DNA of 10,187 nt from Candidatus Woesearchaeota archaeon (GCA_019322455.1 JAHWIT010000060.1:1-10187); one strand, 5' to 3'. Positions 1 to 7,871 are shown, numbered from the stretch's first letter. The notes: generated by a model from the sequence alone, not told the origin. Made by a program: numbers and translations.

Positions 1-963
1 AAACTTAATATGCTGCTGTAAATCAAAATCAGTTCTATTTGCCATTCCTTGCAACTCTTTCCAACCAAAAGGAAATTTATATTCTAAATCCCAAGTATCT
101 AATGCATAATGAGATTTTTCAGTTGCAACATGCTGTCTTATTCTAAAATTAGAAGCATTTGCACCCAAACTAACAAACCATTTATGTTCCATTGCTAACC
201 AATAAGCATGCCACTGTGTTTTTATAATCTTCTTATCTAATGCCTGTTTCATTGTCATTTCTTTTCCTTCTGTTTTTTGCTTTTTCTCTTGCATTTCTGC
301 AGACAAAACTAGCATCTTATAATTTAAAATTTCTTTGATATAAGGACAATTATTTGTATCTTTAGGATGTATAAAATATTCTATTTCCATCTGCTCAAAT
401 TCCCTGCATCTAAATAAAAAATCTCTTGGACTAATCTCATTTCTAAAAGCCCTTCCAATCTGTGCAATTCCAAATGGCAATTTTAATCTAGAAGTATCAA
501 CAACCTGTTTAAAATCAGCAAACATCAATTGTGCAGTTTCAGGTCTTAAATAAGCAGTATTTCCCTCAACAGGCCCAACATTTGTCCTAAACATCAAATT
601 TACATCTCCAACAACCTCATAATCTCCGCCACACTCACATTTTACTTTGCCAACCTCACTCTTATCTAATTTATTTGGCTTTTTGCATTTCTTACATTTA
701 ACATAAACATCAGTAAAACTATCCACATGTCCAGAAGCCTTCCATACCTTTGGATGAGTTATAATAGTTCCATCAATCCCAACAACATCTTCCCTATTTT
801 GAACATGAAACCTCCACCATTGATCTTTGATATTCTTCTTCATCTCTGTTCCTAATGGCCCGTAATCCCAAAATCCAGCTAATCCTCCATAAATCTCACT
901 ATTAGGATAAACAAAACCTTTCTTTTTACAGAATACAGCCATTTCTTCTACACTAAGTGTCAT
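1..963 (-). CDS. glyS: Glycyl-tRNA synthetase, archaeal/eukaryotic class II type (C-terminus beyond window)
   Basis: Attaches glycine to tRNA-Gly in the cytoplasm using ATP. The reading frame is open from the ATG at 963 to the window edge, giving 321 residues; family members are usually 500 or more, so roughly the last third is missing. Visible landmarks are the N-terminal GLAGFWDYGPLG segment (about residues 27-38), SGHVDSFTD (77-85), a zinc-ribbon-like insert with C90, C93, C109 and C111, and a clear class II motif 2, FRNEISPR (173-180), followed by the REFEQMEIE stretch. Motif 3 and the anticodon-binding domain would lie outside the window. This is the homodimeric GlyRS, not the bacterial alpha2-beta2 enzyme. 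It starts 35 bases after the rfcL stop and has its own TATA-like box, so it is probably transcribed separately and leaderless. Confidence 0.95.
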   Translation of the reverse strand, partial: MTLSVEEMAVFCKKKGFVYPNSEIYGGLAGFWDYGPLGTEMKKNIKDQWWRFHVQNREDVVGIDGTIITHPKVWKASGHVDSFTDVYVKCKKCKKPNKLDKSEVGKVKCECGGDYEVVGDVNLMFRTNVGPVEGNTAYLRPETAQLMFADFKQVVDTSRLKLPFGIAQIGRAFRNEISPRDFLFRCREFEQMEIEYFIHPKDTNNCPYIKEILNYKMLVLSAEMQEKKQKTEGKEMTMKQALDKKIIKTQWHAYWLAMEHKWFVSLGANASNFRIRQHVATEKSHYALDTWDLEYKFPFGWKELQGMANRTDFDLQQHIKF

Positions 964-978
964 GATTCAAGAAATTAC

Positions 979-994
979 CTATATATTTATATTA
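979..994 (-). promoter_or_regulatory. TATA-like promoter of glyS
   Basis: On the minus strand an A/T-only stretch containing AATATAAATATATA is centred about 25 bases before the glyS ATG. No Shine-Dalgarno sequence lies between it and the ATG. The spacing fits an archaeal TATA box driving a leaderless transcript. The A+T-rich background makes single boxes weak evidence; the spacing is the main support. Confidence 0.5.
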
Positions 995-998
995 TTTT

Positions 999-2207
999 CT
1001 ACTTTTTCAGCCAAGCAACTTCTTCTTTATCTAAATCCAAATAATCAGCAATCTGTTTAGCCATTTCCTTGTCATTCTTAAAAATCTGTTTGAAATAATC
1101 AATCGTCTTTATCTGTTCTTTTATACTGGAATGTGTTTTCCTTGCTAATTTCTCTGCAATTGCTTTCTTCTTCATTGATTTCTGCTTTGCCCACCACATC
1201 TTAAGAATTCTACCAGTTGGTTTGTATGGAATAAATTTCTTATTTTTAGAATCCTTGCTAACAGCAACTCCAGCTGTCAATAAACTATTTATATAAACCA
1301 AGAATCTCCAGTGCTGCCATCTTCTTATCCTTCTCTTAAAAACATCTGCTTTGCTTAATTTATCATAAGCTCTTGCTAAATCCTCTGGATTTGTATATTC
1401 CTTTGGTAAATTCTCATCTAACCAAAGAGCACATTGATCCAAATCTTCTTCAACATTATCAAAAGCACTCACTGCAACAGAAGGATCAGTGCTCTTAAAC
1501 ACCTTAACCAAAGCTTGCAGCATATTCTCTGTTCTGTTTCTCTCGCTTAATTCATCAATAGTCTTTTCATCTAACTTTCCTTCGCTAGTCAAGATCTGCA
1601 AATCATTAATTGCTCCTCTTGCATCTCCGGAATTTCTTCTGGCTAATCTTTTCAAACTATCATCACTATGGATAATTCCTTCCTTATCAACAATTCTCTT
1701 TAACAATAAAAAAATATCATTTGCTCCTAATTCCTTAAATTGTAATAACTCACATTTGCTCCTTATAGAACTAAATTTCTTATTATAAGGATTATTAATA
1801 GTCATTATAATAGGAAACTTACTCTCAGAAATTAATTTAGCAATTGAAGCAACTCCTCCAAAATCCTGTCTTCCAGCAATTCCATCAAGCTCATCAATTA
1901 ATATTACCTTGCTGCCACCAAATAAACTCATCTGCTGGGAAGCAGCTCCTGCAATAGAATTTATCTGATCCTTATTTCTAAAATCAGAAGCATTCATCTC
2001 AACAATCTCTAAATTCAATTCACTAGCTAGAGCATAAACAGAACTTGTTTTCCCGCATCCAGAAGCACCATAAATCAATAAAGCCTTCTTTTTCTGCTTT
2101 TTATAATTATTAACAAACTCCTTAATCATAGACATAGCACTATCTTGCCCAATAACTTCAGATATTCTGCTTGGAGAATATTTCTTAATCCAAGGTTGTC
2201 CCCCCAT
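999..2207 (-). CDS. rfcL: Replication factor C large subunit (clamp loader)
   Basis: AAA+ ATPase subunit that, with RFC small subunits, loads the PCNA sliding clamp at primer-template junctions. The ATG at 2207 gives 402 residues beginning MGGQPWIKKYSPSRISEVIGQD, the usual N-terminus of the family. Walker A is GASGCGKT (47-54), Walker B is LIDELD (103-108), sensor 1 is near TINN (136-139), and a sensor-2-like GDARGAINDLQ stretch follows. The C-terminal part is helical and lysine-rich. An in-frame ATG at 2342 would add 45 residues unlike the family and would overlap the valS start. A TATA-like box about 27 bases before 2207 supports the shorter form. The protein is shorter than well-studied archaeal large subunits (about 480 residues), and its end, EEVAWLKK, does not match the usual C-terminal PCNA-binding box. 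No small-subunit gene is in the window. Confidence 0.95.
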   Translation of the reverse strand: MGGQPWIKKYSPSRISEVIGQDSAMSMIKEFVNNYKKQKKKALLIYGASGCGKTSSVYALASELNLEIVEMNASDFRNKDQINSIAGAASQQMSLFGGSKVILIDELDGIAGRQDFGGVASIAKLISESKFPIIMTINNPYNKKFSSIRSKCELLQFKELGANDIFLLLKRIVDKEGIIHSDDSLKRLARRNSGDARGAINDLQILTSEGKLDEKTIDELSERNRTENMLQALVKVFKSTDPSVAVSAFDNVEEDLDQCALWLDENLPKEYTNPEDLARAYDKLSKADVFKRRIRRWQHWRFLVYINSLLTAGVAVSKDSKNKKFIPYKPTGRILKMWWAKQKSMKKKAIAEKLARKTHSSIKEQIKTIDYFKQIFKNDKEMAKQIADYLDLDKEEVAWLKK

Positions 2208-2228
2208 ATTAAATCTAAACAAAGGTTC

Positions 2229-2240
2229 ATTTATAAATTT
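2229..2240 (-). promoter_or_regulatory. TATA box of rfcL
   Basis: The minus strand reads AAATTTATAAAT, centred about 27 bases before the ATG at 2207, with an A-rich stretch upstream where a BRE would lie. The spacing puts the transcription start at or next to the ATG, which implies a leaderless mRNA and supports the 402-residue form of RfcL. Confidence 0.6.
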
Positions 2241-2253
2241 TTTTAAGTAAACT

Positions 2254-2276
2254 TTTAAAAATTGAAAATTTTTAAA
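2254..2276. repeat. Perfect 10-3-10 inverted repeat, copy 1, in the rfcL/valS promoter region
   Basis: TTTAAAAATT (2254-2263), spacer GAA, AATTTTTAAA (2267-2276). The arms are perfectly complementary but consist of A and T only, so chance is harder to exclude than for copy 2. It lies between the two divergent TATA boxes, 3 bases before the second repeat. It could be a protein-binding dyad or a structural element. Confidence 0.5.
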
Positions 2277-2279
2277 CGG

Positions 2280-2302
2280 TTTGGAAAATCTTATTTTCCA
2301 AA
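2280..2302. repeat. Perfect 10-3-10 inverted repeat, copy 2, next to the valS TATA box
   Basis: TTTGGAAAAT (2280-2289), spacer CTT, ATTTTCCAAA (2293-2302). The perfect arms include a GG/CC pair. The element ends one or two bases before the valS TATA box, over the BRE position. A protein bound here could block or assist TBP/TFB loading. It has the same geometry as the neighbouring repeat and is centred 26 bases from it. Confidence 0.6.
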
Positions 2303-2312
2303 ATTTTATAAA
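2303..2312 (+). promoter_or_regulatory. TATA box of valS
   Basis: ATTTTATAAA is centred about 29 bases before the valS ATG at 2337. No Shine-Dalgarno sequence follows, so the transcript is probably leaderless or has a leader of only a few bases. Confidence 0.6.
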
Positions 2313-2336
2313 CAATAACTCTAAATCAAACATAGT

Positions 2337-4754
2337 ATGCAATTACCAAAACATTATGATTCAAAACAAGTAGAAACTAAGTGGCAGGAATACTGGGAAA
2401 AACAAGGAACCTATAAATTTGATAAGGCTTCCAAAAAACCAATATATTCAATAGATACTCCTCCTCCAACTGTTTCTGGAAAAATGCACTTAGGGCATTC
2501 ATTTTCATATTCTCAGGAAGATTTTATAGCAAGATACAAAAGAATGTCAGGAAAAAATGTATTCTATCCATTTGGAACAGATGACAATGGATTACCAACT
2601 AAGTTATTAGTAGAAAAAGTAAAAAATGTAAAAGCATCTGAAATGCCAAGAAAAAAATTTGTAAAGCTCTGCCTAAAAACACTTGATAAAGAACTAAGGC
2701 CAAGATATATTGCTGATTGGAAAAGAATTGGTATGAGCTGTGACTTTACTTTATTCTACACAACAATTAATGAACATTGCCAAAGAATCTCTCAAAAATC
2801 ATTTTTAGATCTATACAAAGCAAAAAGAGAATACAGAACAGAAGCTCCTGCAATGTACTGCCCAAAATGCCAGACAGCTATTTCCCAAGTTGAATGTGAA
2901 GATAAAAATATTTCTTCTTTTTTCAATGATGTTGTTTTCAAAGTAAATGGAGAAGAATTAATAATTGCAACAACTCGTCCAGAATTACTGCCAGCTTGTG
3001 TTGCAGTCTTCTATCACCCAGAAGACAAGCGTTATCATCATCTAAAAGGAAAAAAAGCTACTGTTCCATTATTTAATTTTGAAGTTCCTATTTTAGAAGA
3101 TGAAAGAGCAGATCCAGAAAAAGGAACAGGAATTGTAATGTGCTGTACATTTGGAGATACAACTGATGCAGAATGGCAAAAAGCCCATAATCTTCCAATA
3201 AAAGAAGCAATTAACAAGCAGGGAAAAATGACAAAGACAGCAGAAAAATATCAAGGAATGTCAATTGAAACAGCAAGAAAAATAATAATAGAAGACTTAA
3301 AAGACAACAGATTACTAATTTCTCAAGAACCAATCACTCATGCAGTTAATGTACATGAACGTTGCGGAACACCAATTGAATTTATTCACTCAAAACAATG
3401 GTTCATAAAATATCTAGACTTAAAAAAAGATATGTTAAAATGGGGAAAACAACTAAACTGGTTCCCAAAACATATGAGAAATAGATATGATAACTGGGTT
3501 AAAGGACTTCAATGGGACTGGTTAATATCAAGACAACTGCCATTCGGAATTCCATTTCCAGTATGGTATTGTAAAAAATGTGATGAAGTTATCTTAGCAG
3601 ATGAAAAAGATCTGCCAGTTGATCCAACAGAAGATAAGCCTCCATCAAAAGAATGCCCTAAATGTAAATCAAAAGAATTTATCCCAGAAAAAGATATAAT
3701 TAACACATGGGCAACATCCTCATTAACACCACAAATAGCAGCTGCATTAATCCCAGACATGTACAATAAATTCTATCCAATGTCTATGCGTCCACAAGCA
3801 CACGATATTATTTCATTCTGGCTTTTCAATACAGTTGTTAAATCCCAGCTGCATAACAAAGTAAATCCATGGCAGGATTGTGTAATTTCAGGCTGGGCTT
3901 TAGACCCCCATGGAAAAAAAATGTCAAAATCAAAAGGAAATGTTATTGAACCGCAAATTATGATTGAAAAATACTCAGCAGATTGTCTGAGATTCTGGGC
4001 AGCTGGCTCAAAACTAGGAGAAGACCTTCCTTTTCAAGAAAAAGACTTAGTAACAGGACAAAAATTTATTACAAAATTCTGGAATGCATCTAAATTTGCA
4101 ATTATGCACTTAGAAGATTATAATCTCAAAAAGCCAAAATTAGAAGCATTTGACAAATGGTTATTGATCAAATTAAACAACATAATTAAAACATCTACAG
4201 ATTCTTTTGAAAAATATGAATATTCAAGAACAAAAGCAGATACAGAAAAATTCTTCTGGCAAACTGTTTGTGATAATTATCTAGAAATTGTAAAAGATAG
4301 ATTATATAACCCAGATAAAAGAGGAAAAGAACAAAGATTGTCTGCTCAATACGGATTATACAATGCATTTATTAATTGTCTTAAACTAATGGCTCCAATA
4401 AATCCTCATTTTACAGAAGAAATCTATCATTTATATTTTGCTGAAAAAGAAAAACTAAAATCGATTCATATCTCAGATTGGCCTGAATATAATGCAAAAC
4501 TTAAAGACAAAAAAATAGAAACAGCAGGTGATTTAGCTATTGAAATAATTACAGCAGTAAGAAAAACAAAAGCAGAAAAAAACATCTCATTAGGGCAAGA
4601 AATCAAAGAATTAATAATTGAAACAAAAGATCAAAAAGTATTAGAGCCTTTCTTAGAAGATATAAAATCAACAACAAGAGCAAAAGACATTAACTTTGAA
4701 GGCAAAGCAAACATAAAAGTTAAAGAAAATCTGAAAATTGGAATTCTTGTTTAG
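2337..4754 (+). CDS. valS: Valyl-tRNA synthetase
   Basis: Class I synthetase that charges tRNA-Val and hydrolyses mischarged threonine in its editing domain. It has 805 residues, slightly short for an archaeal ValRS. The ValRS-type segment DTPPPTVSG (40-48) leads into the HIGH signature HLGH (51-54), and GTDDNGLPT follows. A CPKC pair (175/178) lies in a zinc-binding insert. The CP1 editing domain carries TTRPE (212-216) and the archaeal-type GTGIVMCCTFGD stretch. A second zinc knuckle is formed by C412/C415 and C440/C443. KMSKS is at 528-532. The C-terminal third is the helical anticodon-binding domain plus a short tail. The DTPPPTVSG segment separates it from IleRS and LeuRS. It starts leaderless at 2337, divergent from rfcL, and shares with it the promoter region that holds two inverted repeats. 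Confidence 0.97.
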   Translation: MQLPKHYDSKQVETKWQEYWEKQGTYKFDKASKKPIYSIDTPPPTVSGKMHLGHSFSYSQEDFIARYKRMSGKNVFYPFGTDDNGLPTKLLVEKVKNVKASEMPRKKFVKLCLKTLDKELRPRYIADWKRIGMSCDFTLFYTTINEHCQRISQKSFLDLYKAKREYRTEAPAMYCPKCQTAISQVECEDKNISSFFNDVVFKVNGEELIIATTRPELLPACVAVFYHPEDKRYHHLKGKKATVPLFNFEVPILEDERADPEKGTGIVMCCTFGDTTDAEWQKAHNLPIKEAINKQGKMTKTAEKYQGMSIETARKIIIEDLKDNRLLISQEPITHAVNVHERCGTPIEFIHSKQWFIKYLDLKKDMLKWGKQLNWFPKHMRNRYDNWVKGLQWDWLISRQLPFGIPFPVWYCKKCDEVILADEKDLPVDPTEDKPPSKECPKCKSKEFIPEKDIINTWATSSLTPQIAAALIPDMYNKFYPMSMRPQAHDIISFWLFNTVVKSQLHNKVNPWQDCVISGWALDPHGKKMSKSKGNVIEPQIMIEKYSADCLRFWAAGSKLGEDLPFQEKDLVTGQKFITKFWNASKFAIMHLEDYNLKKPKLEAFDKWLLIKLNNIIKTSTDSFEKYEYSRTKADTEKFFWQTVCDNYLEIVKDRLYNPDKRGKEQRLSAQYGLYNAFINCLKLMAPINPHFTEEIYHLYFAEKEKLKSIHISDWPEYNAKLKDKKIETAGDLAIEIITAVRKTKAEKNISLGQEIKELIIETKDQKVLEPFLEDIKSTTRAKDINFEGKANIKVKENLKIGILV

Positions 4755-4782
4755 ATAATTAAATTTCTCAAAACCATTAAAT

Positions 4783-4822
4783 TTTTATATTAGCTAAAAC
4801 ATATACATTATATATAATATAT
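4783..4822 (+). promoter_or_regulatory. A/T-rich promoter region of the 4842-5573 gene
   Basis: Two TATA candidates are present. TTTTATATT (4783-4791) would give a start near 4814 and a leader of about 25-30 bases that includes the Shine-Dalgarno sequence. The palindromic ATTATATATAAT (4808-4819) would put the start close to the ATG and leave the Shine-Dalgarno sequence out of the mRNA. The first is favoured because a strong Shine-Dalgarno sequence is present. Confidence 0.4.
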
Positions 4823-4826
4823 ATTC

Positions 4827-4833
4827 GGAGGGG
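4827..4833 (+). promoter_or_regulatory. Strong Shine-Dalgarno sequence deciding the start at 4842
   Basis: GGAGGGG lies 8 bases before the ATG at 4842, a normal spacing. The alternative in-frame TTG at 4836 would be only 2 bases away. The housekeeping genes glyS, rfcL and valS show no such site. Confidence 0.75.
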
Positions 4834-4841
4834 ATTTGAAA

Positions 4842-5573
4842 ATGGAACTTTATCTTGAAAGAATTAGTCAAAAACAAAAATTTCAACAAAAAAGAGAAGC
4901 AATGTGGCAAGAAAGAGGAGAATTACAATTAAGAGAAATTAGATCTGAAGAAATACCTACTGAAGAAGTTAAAACATTAACAAAAGCAAATCAAAACATT
5001 GAGTTTGAAAATGCTAAACCAGCTCATTCTCTATACACAAACTTGGTATCTAATCAACTAAATATACCTCAAAAAGATGCAGAATATGCAACCAATATAT
5101 TAGGTGATAATTCTGACCTAATTACATTTGCATATTCTATTCATATTAACAACAATTTAGCTTTTACTAAAGCTGTTGGAAAAGTTAGTTGGTTAGAATT
5201 TACTAAAGAAGATAAAAGAAAATATGATGATGCAAAAAGATTATCAGAGGAACATAGTGTTTCAGTAAATGAAACAATTGATTTACTTGCATTAACAGAT
5301 AATTATGAACTAGCTGATGAAATTTTAGAAAGAAATGCACAACAAAGTTTTATAAAAAATAGTTATCATTTAGGTAGATCTCTATTGCCTGAAGAAACTT
5401 CAATGCAAGAAATTCCATTTTCAAATATTGAGCATCTTAACACAAGAAGAGATATAAGTGATATGCTTTATGGAAATCCAAGATGTTTAGATTTTACAAG
5501 AGACAGATTAAAACATGAACCACTAGAAGAAACAGAAGACCTTGATTTAGAATATCATATTGAAATAAATTAA
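4842..5573 (+). CDS. Uncharacterised acidic protein, 243 aa
   Basis: I do not recognise this protein. The start is the ATG at 4842, set by GGAGGGG 8 bases upstream. It has no signal peptide, no hydrophobic membrane segment and only one cysteine (in NPRCLDF near the C-terminus), so a zinc or Fe-S protein is unlikely. The first 45 residues are highly charged and rich in Gln, Lys, Glu and Arg, and probably form an alpha helix or coiled coil. The middle is mixed helical, with EEHSVSVNETIDLLALTDNYELADEI in two short helix-like pieces. The last 20 residues are strongly acidic. It is translated from a Shine-Dalgarno leader, unlike the leaderless housekeeping genes around it, and it converges on cysS with a 4-base gap. 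Codon choice (TTA, AGA, AAA) matches the neighbours, so the reading frame is credible. Nothing in the sequence supports a specific function. Confidence 0.8.
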   Translation: MELYLERISQKQKFQQKREAMWQERGELQLREIRSEEIPTEEVKTLTKANQNIEFENAKPAHSLYTNLVSNQLNIPQKDAEYATNILGDNSDLITFAYSIHINNNLAFTKAVGKVSWLEFTKEDKRKYDDAKRLSEEHSVSVNETIDLLALTDNYELADEILERNAQQSFIKNSYHLGRSLLPEETSMQEIPFSNIEHLNTRRDISDMLYGNPRCLDFTRDRLKHEPLEETEDLDLEYHIEIN

Positions 5574-5592
5574 TTTTTTATTTTATCTTTTT
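5574..5592 (+). terminator. T-rich tract after the 4842-5573 gene
   Basis: Directly after the TAA stop come six T followed by further T-rich sequence (TTTTTTATTTTATCTTTTT). Archaeal RNA polymerase can terminate on oligo-T without a hairpin. The tract lies over the 3' end of cysS on the other strand, so the transcript probably ends inside the antisense of cysS. Confidence 0.45.
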
Positions 5593-6975
5593 CCATCTAA
5601 CACCTTGAGGAGTATCCTCAAGAATTATTCCTTTTTCTTTTAATTCACCTCTTATCTTATCAGCAGTAGTATAATCCTTTTTCTTTCTTGCTTCTTCTCT
5701 TTTTTTAACAAGTGCTTCAATCTCTGAATCTAATTTAACCTTCTCATGTTTCATAATTCCTAAAACAGAATCAAAATCCATCATTGTTTTTTCTACATCC
5801 TTTGCATTTTCTCTACTTATTTTACTCATAATCTTATTCACAGAAGTCATAAACTCAAATACAACAGCTAATGCTCCGCTAATATTCAAATCATTATCCA
5901 TTTCTTTCTCAAATCCTTTTTTTGCTTTCTCAATCAATTTAGAAACAGATGGATTATTATCTCCTTCTTTTATCTCATCAAGTTTATCTAAAAAATCATA
6001 GAACTTCTGCAATGTATCAGGTATCTTATTCAAATTATCTTCTCTAAAATCCAATTTCTGTCTATAATGCGCCCCTAATAATTCATATCTTATTGCCTTT
6101 GGATCATATCCTTTATCAAGCAAATCCCTTAATGTATAAAAATTACCCAAACTCTTTGACATCTTTTTACCATTAACTATTAAATGATCATTATGAATCC
6201 AAAATTTAACAAACTGTTTTCCCTCTGCTGCTTCTGACTGTGCAATCTCATTAGTATGATGAGGAAATATCAAATCAACTCCTCCAGTATGAATATCAAA
6301 TGGCTGCCCTAAATATTTAGAGCTCATAATACTGCACTCAATATGCCAGCCAGGTCTTCCTTTTCCAATCTCTGTCTCCCAAAAAACATCTCCATCATCC
6401 TTATCCCAGAACTTCCACAAAACAAAATCATGAACATCTGCTTTATCATACTCATCTGCTCTAACTCTTCCAGAAGCTCCTGCTTGAAGTTGTTTTAAAT
6501 CAAGCCTTGCTAATTTGCCGTAATTCTTAAACTTTGATATTCTAAAATATATTCCATCCTCTGCTTCATAAGCATAACCTTTGTCTAATAGTTTCTTAAC
6601 TAACTCTACCATTACTTTTATTTCCTCTGTTGCCTTAGGCATTATCTCTGCTTTTTCTATATTCAATGTCTTCAAATCCTCAAGAAATGCCTTTGTATAA
6701 AACTGAGTAAATTCTTTCAATGTTTTTCCTTGCTTCTTAGAATCTCTAATAGTTTTATCATCAACATCAGTTATATTCATAACATGTTTAAGTTTATAGC
6801 CTTTGTACTTAATATATCTCCTTAAGATATCCACAAACATAAAACTTCTTAGATTTCCAATGTGAACAAAATTATAAACAGTAGGCCCGCAACTATACAT
6901 TCTAACTTCTTTATCATGCAATGGCTTTAATTCTTCTTTCTTTCTTGTTAGTGTATTATATAAGTTTAGTGCCAT
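5578..6975 (-). CDS. cysS: Cysteinyl-tRNA synthetase
   Basis: Class I synthetase that charges tRNA-Cys with cysteine; 465 residues, the normal length. The signature HIGN is at 38-41 and KMSKS at 271-275. The catalytic zinc ligands fit the family pattern: C29 (in YSCGPTVYN), C214 (in WHIECS), H239 and E243 (in FPHHTNE). DVDDKTI follows the Rossmann first half, and the C-terminal helical anticodon-binding part ends with the usual small basic domain (DTPQGVRWKK). The start lies 2 bases after the cysK stop, with at most a weak Shine-Dalgarno sequence inside cysK, so it is cotranscribed and probably translationally coupled. Having both CysK and CysS suggests that this organism makes free cysteine and charges it directly, rather than relying only on the SepRS/SepCysS route. 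Confidence 0.97.
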   Translation of the reverse strand: MALNLYNTLTRKKEELKPLHDKEVRMYSCGPTVYNFVHIGNLRSFMFVDILRRYIKYKGYKLKHVMNITDVDDKTIRDSKKQGKTLKEFTQFYTKAFLEDLKTLNIEKAEIMPKATEEIKVMVELVKKLLDKGYAYEAEDGIYFRISKFKNYGKLARLDLKQLQAGASGRVRADEYDKADVHDFVLWKFWDKDDGDVFWETEIGKGRPGWHIECSIMSSKYLGQPFDIHTGGVDLIFPHHTNEIAQSEAAEGKQFVKFWIHNDHLIVNGKKMSKSLGNFYTLRDLLDKGYDPKAIRYELLGAHYRQKLDFREDNLNKIPDTLQKFYDFLDKLDEIKEGDNNPSVSKLIEKAKKGFEKEMDNDLNISGALAVVFEFMTSVNKIMSKISRENAKDVEKTMMDFDSVLGIMKHEKVKLDSEIEALVKKREEARKKKDYTTADKIRGELKEKGIILEDTPQGVRWKKIK

Positions 6976-6977
6976 TT

Positions 6978-7871
6978 TTATTTCTCAAACAAATCAGTGC
7001 TTAAATACTTTTCTCCTCTATCTGGAAATATTACTACAACAGTTCCTGAATCTATTTTTTTAGCTATCTCTAAAGCTGCATACATAGCTGCACCACTGCT
7101 CATACCGACAAAAATGCCCTCTTTCTTTATAATCTCTCGAGCCATATCAAATGCTGCTTCTGTCTCAACCATAACAGTTTCATCAATCTTAGAAGGATCA
7201 TATATTGAAGGAACAATAGCTTCTTCCATATTTTTTAATCCTTGAATATAATGTCCTCTTACAGGATGGGCGCAAACAACTTTGATTTTAGGATTATTTT
7301 CCTTTAAAGCCCTTCCAACACCCATTATTGTTCCAGAAGTTCCTATTGCAGAAACAAAATAATCAATATTACCATTTGTTTGTTTCCATATTTCCTCTCC
7401 AGTTGTTTTATAATGAGCTATTTTATTGTATTCATTAGAAAATTGGTCAGGCATAAAATATTTAGCAGGATTTTGAGCAACCAATTCTCTTGCTTTTTTT
7501 ATTGCGCCGTCTGTTCCTAATTCTGCTTCTGTTAAAGTTACCTTTGCTCCAAATGATTTAATCATCTTAACTCTTTCAACACTAACTGCCTTGCTCATGA
7601 CAATTTCAACATCATAGCCCTTAACTGCTCCAATCATAGCTAATCCAATACCAGTATTGCCAGAAGTAGGTTCAATAATTGTTTTGTCTTTTGTTAGAGT
7701 TCCTTCAGCTTCTGCCTGCTCAATCATTTTTAAAGCAATCCTATCTTTAATGCTGCCTGAAGGGTTTAAACCCTCTAATTTAGCATATATTACAACATTC
7801 TTTTTAGGATTCAGCTCATTTATTCTAACAAGAGGAGTATTTCCAATTGCTTGCAGTATATTTCCAAACAT
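6978..7871 (-). CDS. cysK: Cysteine synthase family PLP enzyme (O-acetylserine or O-phosphoserine sulfhydrylase)
   Basis: Fold-type II PLP enzyme that forms cysteine from an activated serine and a sulfide donor; 297 residues, close to the usual 300-310. The N-terminus GNTPLVRI is typical. The PLP lysine is K42 in PSGSIKDR, the substrate loop is TSGNTG (69-74), and the phosphate-binding loop is GTSGT (177-181). The C-terminal segment reads FPDRGEKYLST. CysK proper usually has a serine where the aspartate stands, and the DRG form recalls CysM-type enzymes. The choice between O-acetylserine, O-phosphoserine and cystathionine chemistry is therefore open, and the symbol is a family-level label. 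No serine acetyltransferase gene is in the window. It is the first gene of a cysK-cysS operon and is divergent from the ArsR-isc operon, with 94 bases between the start codons. Confidence 0.92.
   Translation of the reverse strand: MFGNILQAIGNTPLVRINELNPKKNVVIYAKLEGLNPSGSIKDRIALKMIEQAEAEGTLTKDKTIIEPTSGNTGIGLAMIGAVKGYDVEIVMSKAVSVERVKMIKSFGAKVTLTEAELGTDGAIKKARELVAQNPAKYFMPDQFSNEYNKIAHYKTTGEEIWKQTNGNIDYFVSAIGTSGTIMGVGRALKENNPKIKVVCAHPVRGHYIQGLKNMEEAIVPSIYDPSKIDETVMVETEAAFDMAREIIKKEGIFVGMSSGAAMYAALEIAKKIDSGTVVVIFPDRGEKYLSTDLFEK

Noticed and set aside
1489..1788. Open frame on the plus strand opposite rfcL
   Set aside because: Hydrophobic, low-complexity translation of the antisense of a well-conserved gene; no promoter or ribosome site.
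2208..2342. 45-residue N-terminal extension of RfcL from an upstream ATG at 2342
   Set aside because: The added residues do not resemble the family, would overlap the valS start and would translate through the TATA box and both inverted repeats. The ATG at 2207 has a TATA box at leaderless spacing.
3509..3766. Open frame on the minus strand inside valS
   Set aside because: Antisense of the conserved ValRS zinc-knuckle and catalytic region; no supporting signals.
4800..4824. TA-rich alternating stretch as a tandem repeat
   Set aside because: Irregular alternation of T and A without a fixed unit; treated as promoter sequence.
4836..4841. TTG at 4836 as start of the 243-aa gene
   Set aside because: It is only 2 bases from GGAGGGG, while the ATG at 4842 is at the normal 8 bases.
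4755..4841. Possible RNA gene in the A/T-rich spacer after valS
   Set aside because: No cloverleaf, no stable G/C stem and no box C/D or H/ACA pattern was seen; promoter elements explain it.
6997..7245. Open frame on the plus strand opposite the 3' part of cysK
   Set aside because: Antisense shadow of a complete, conserved gene.
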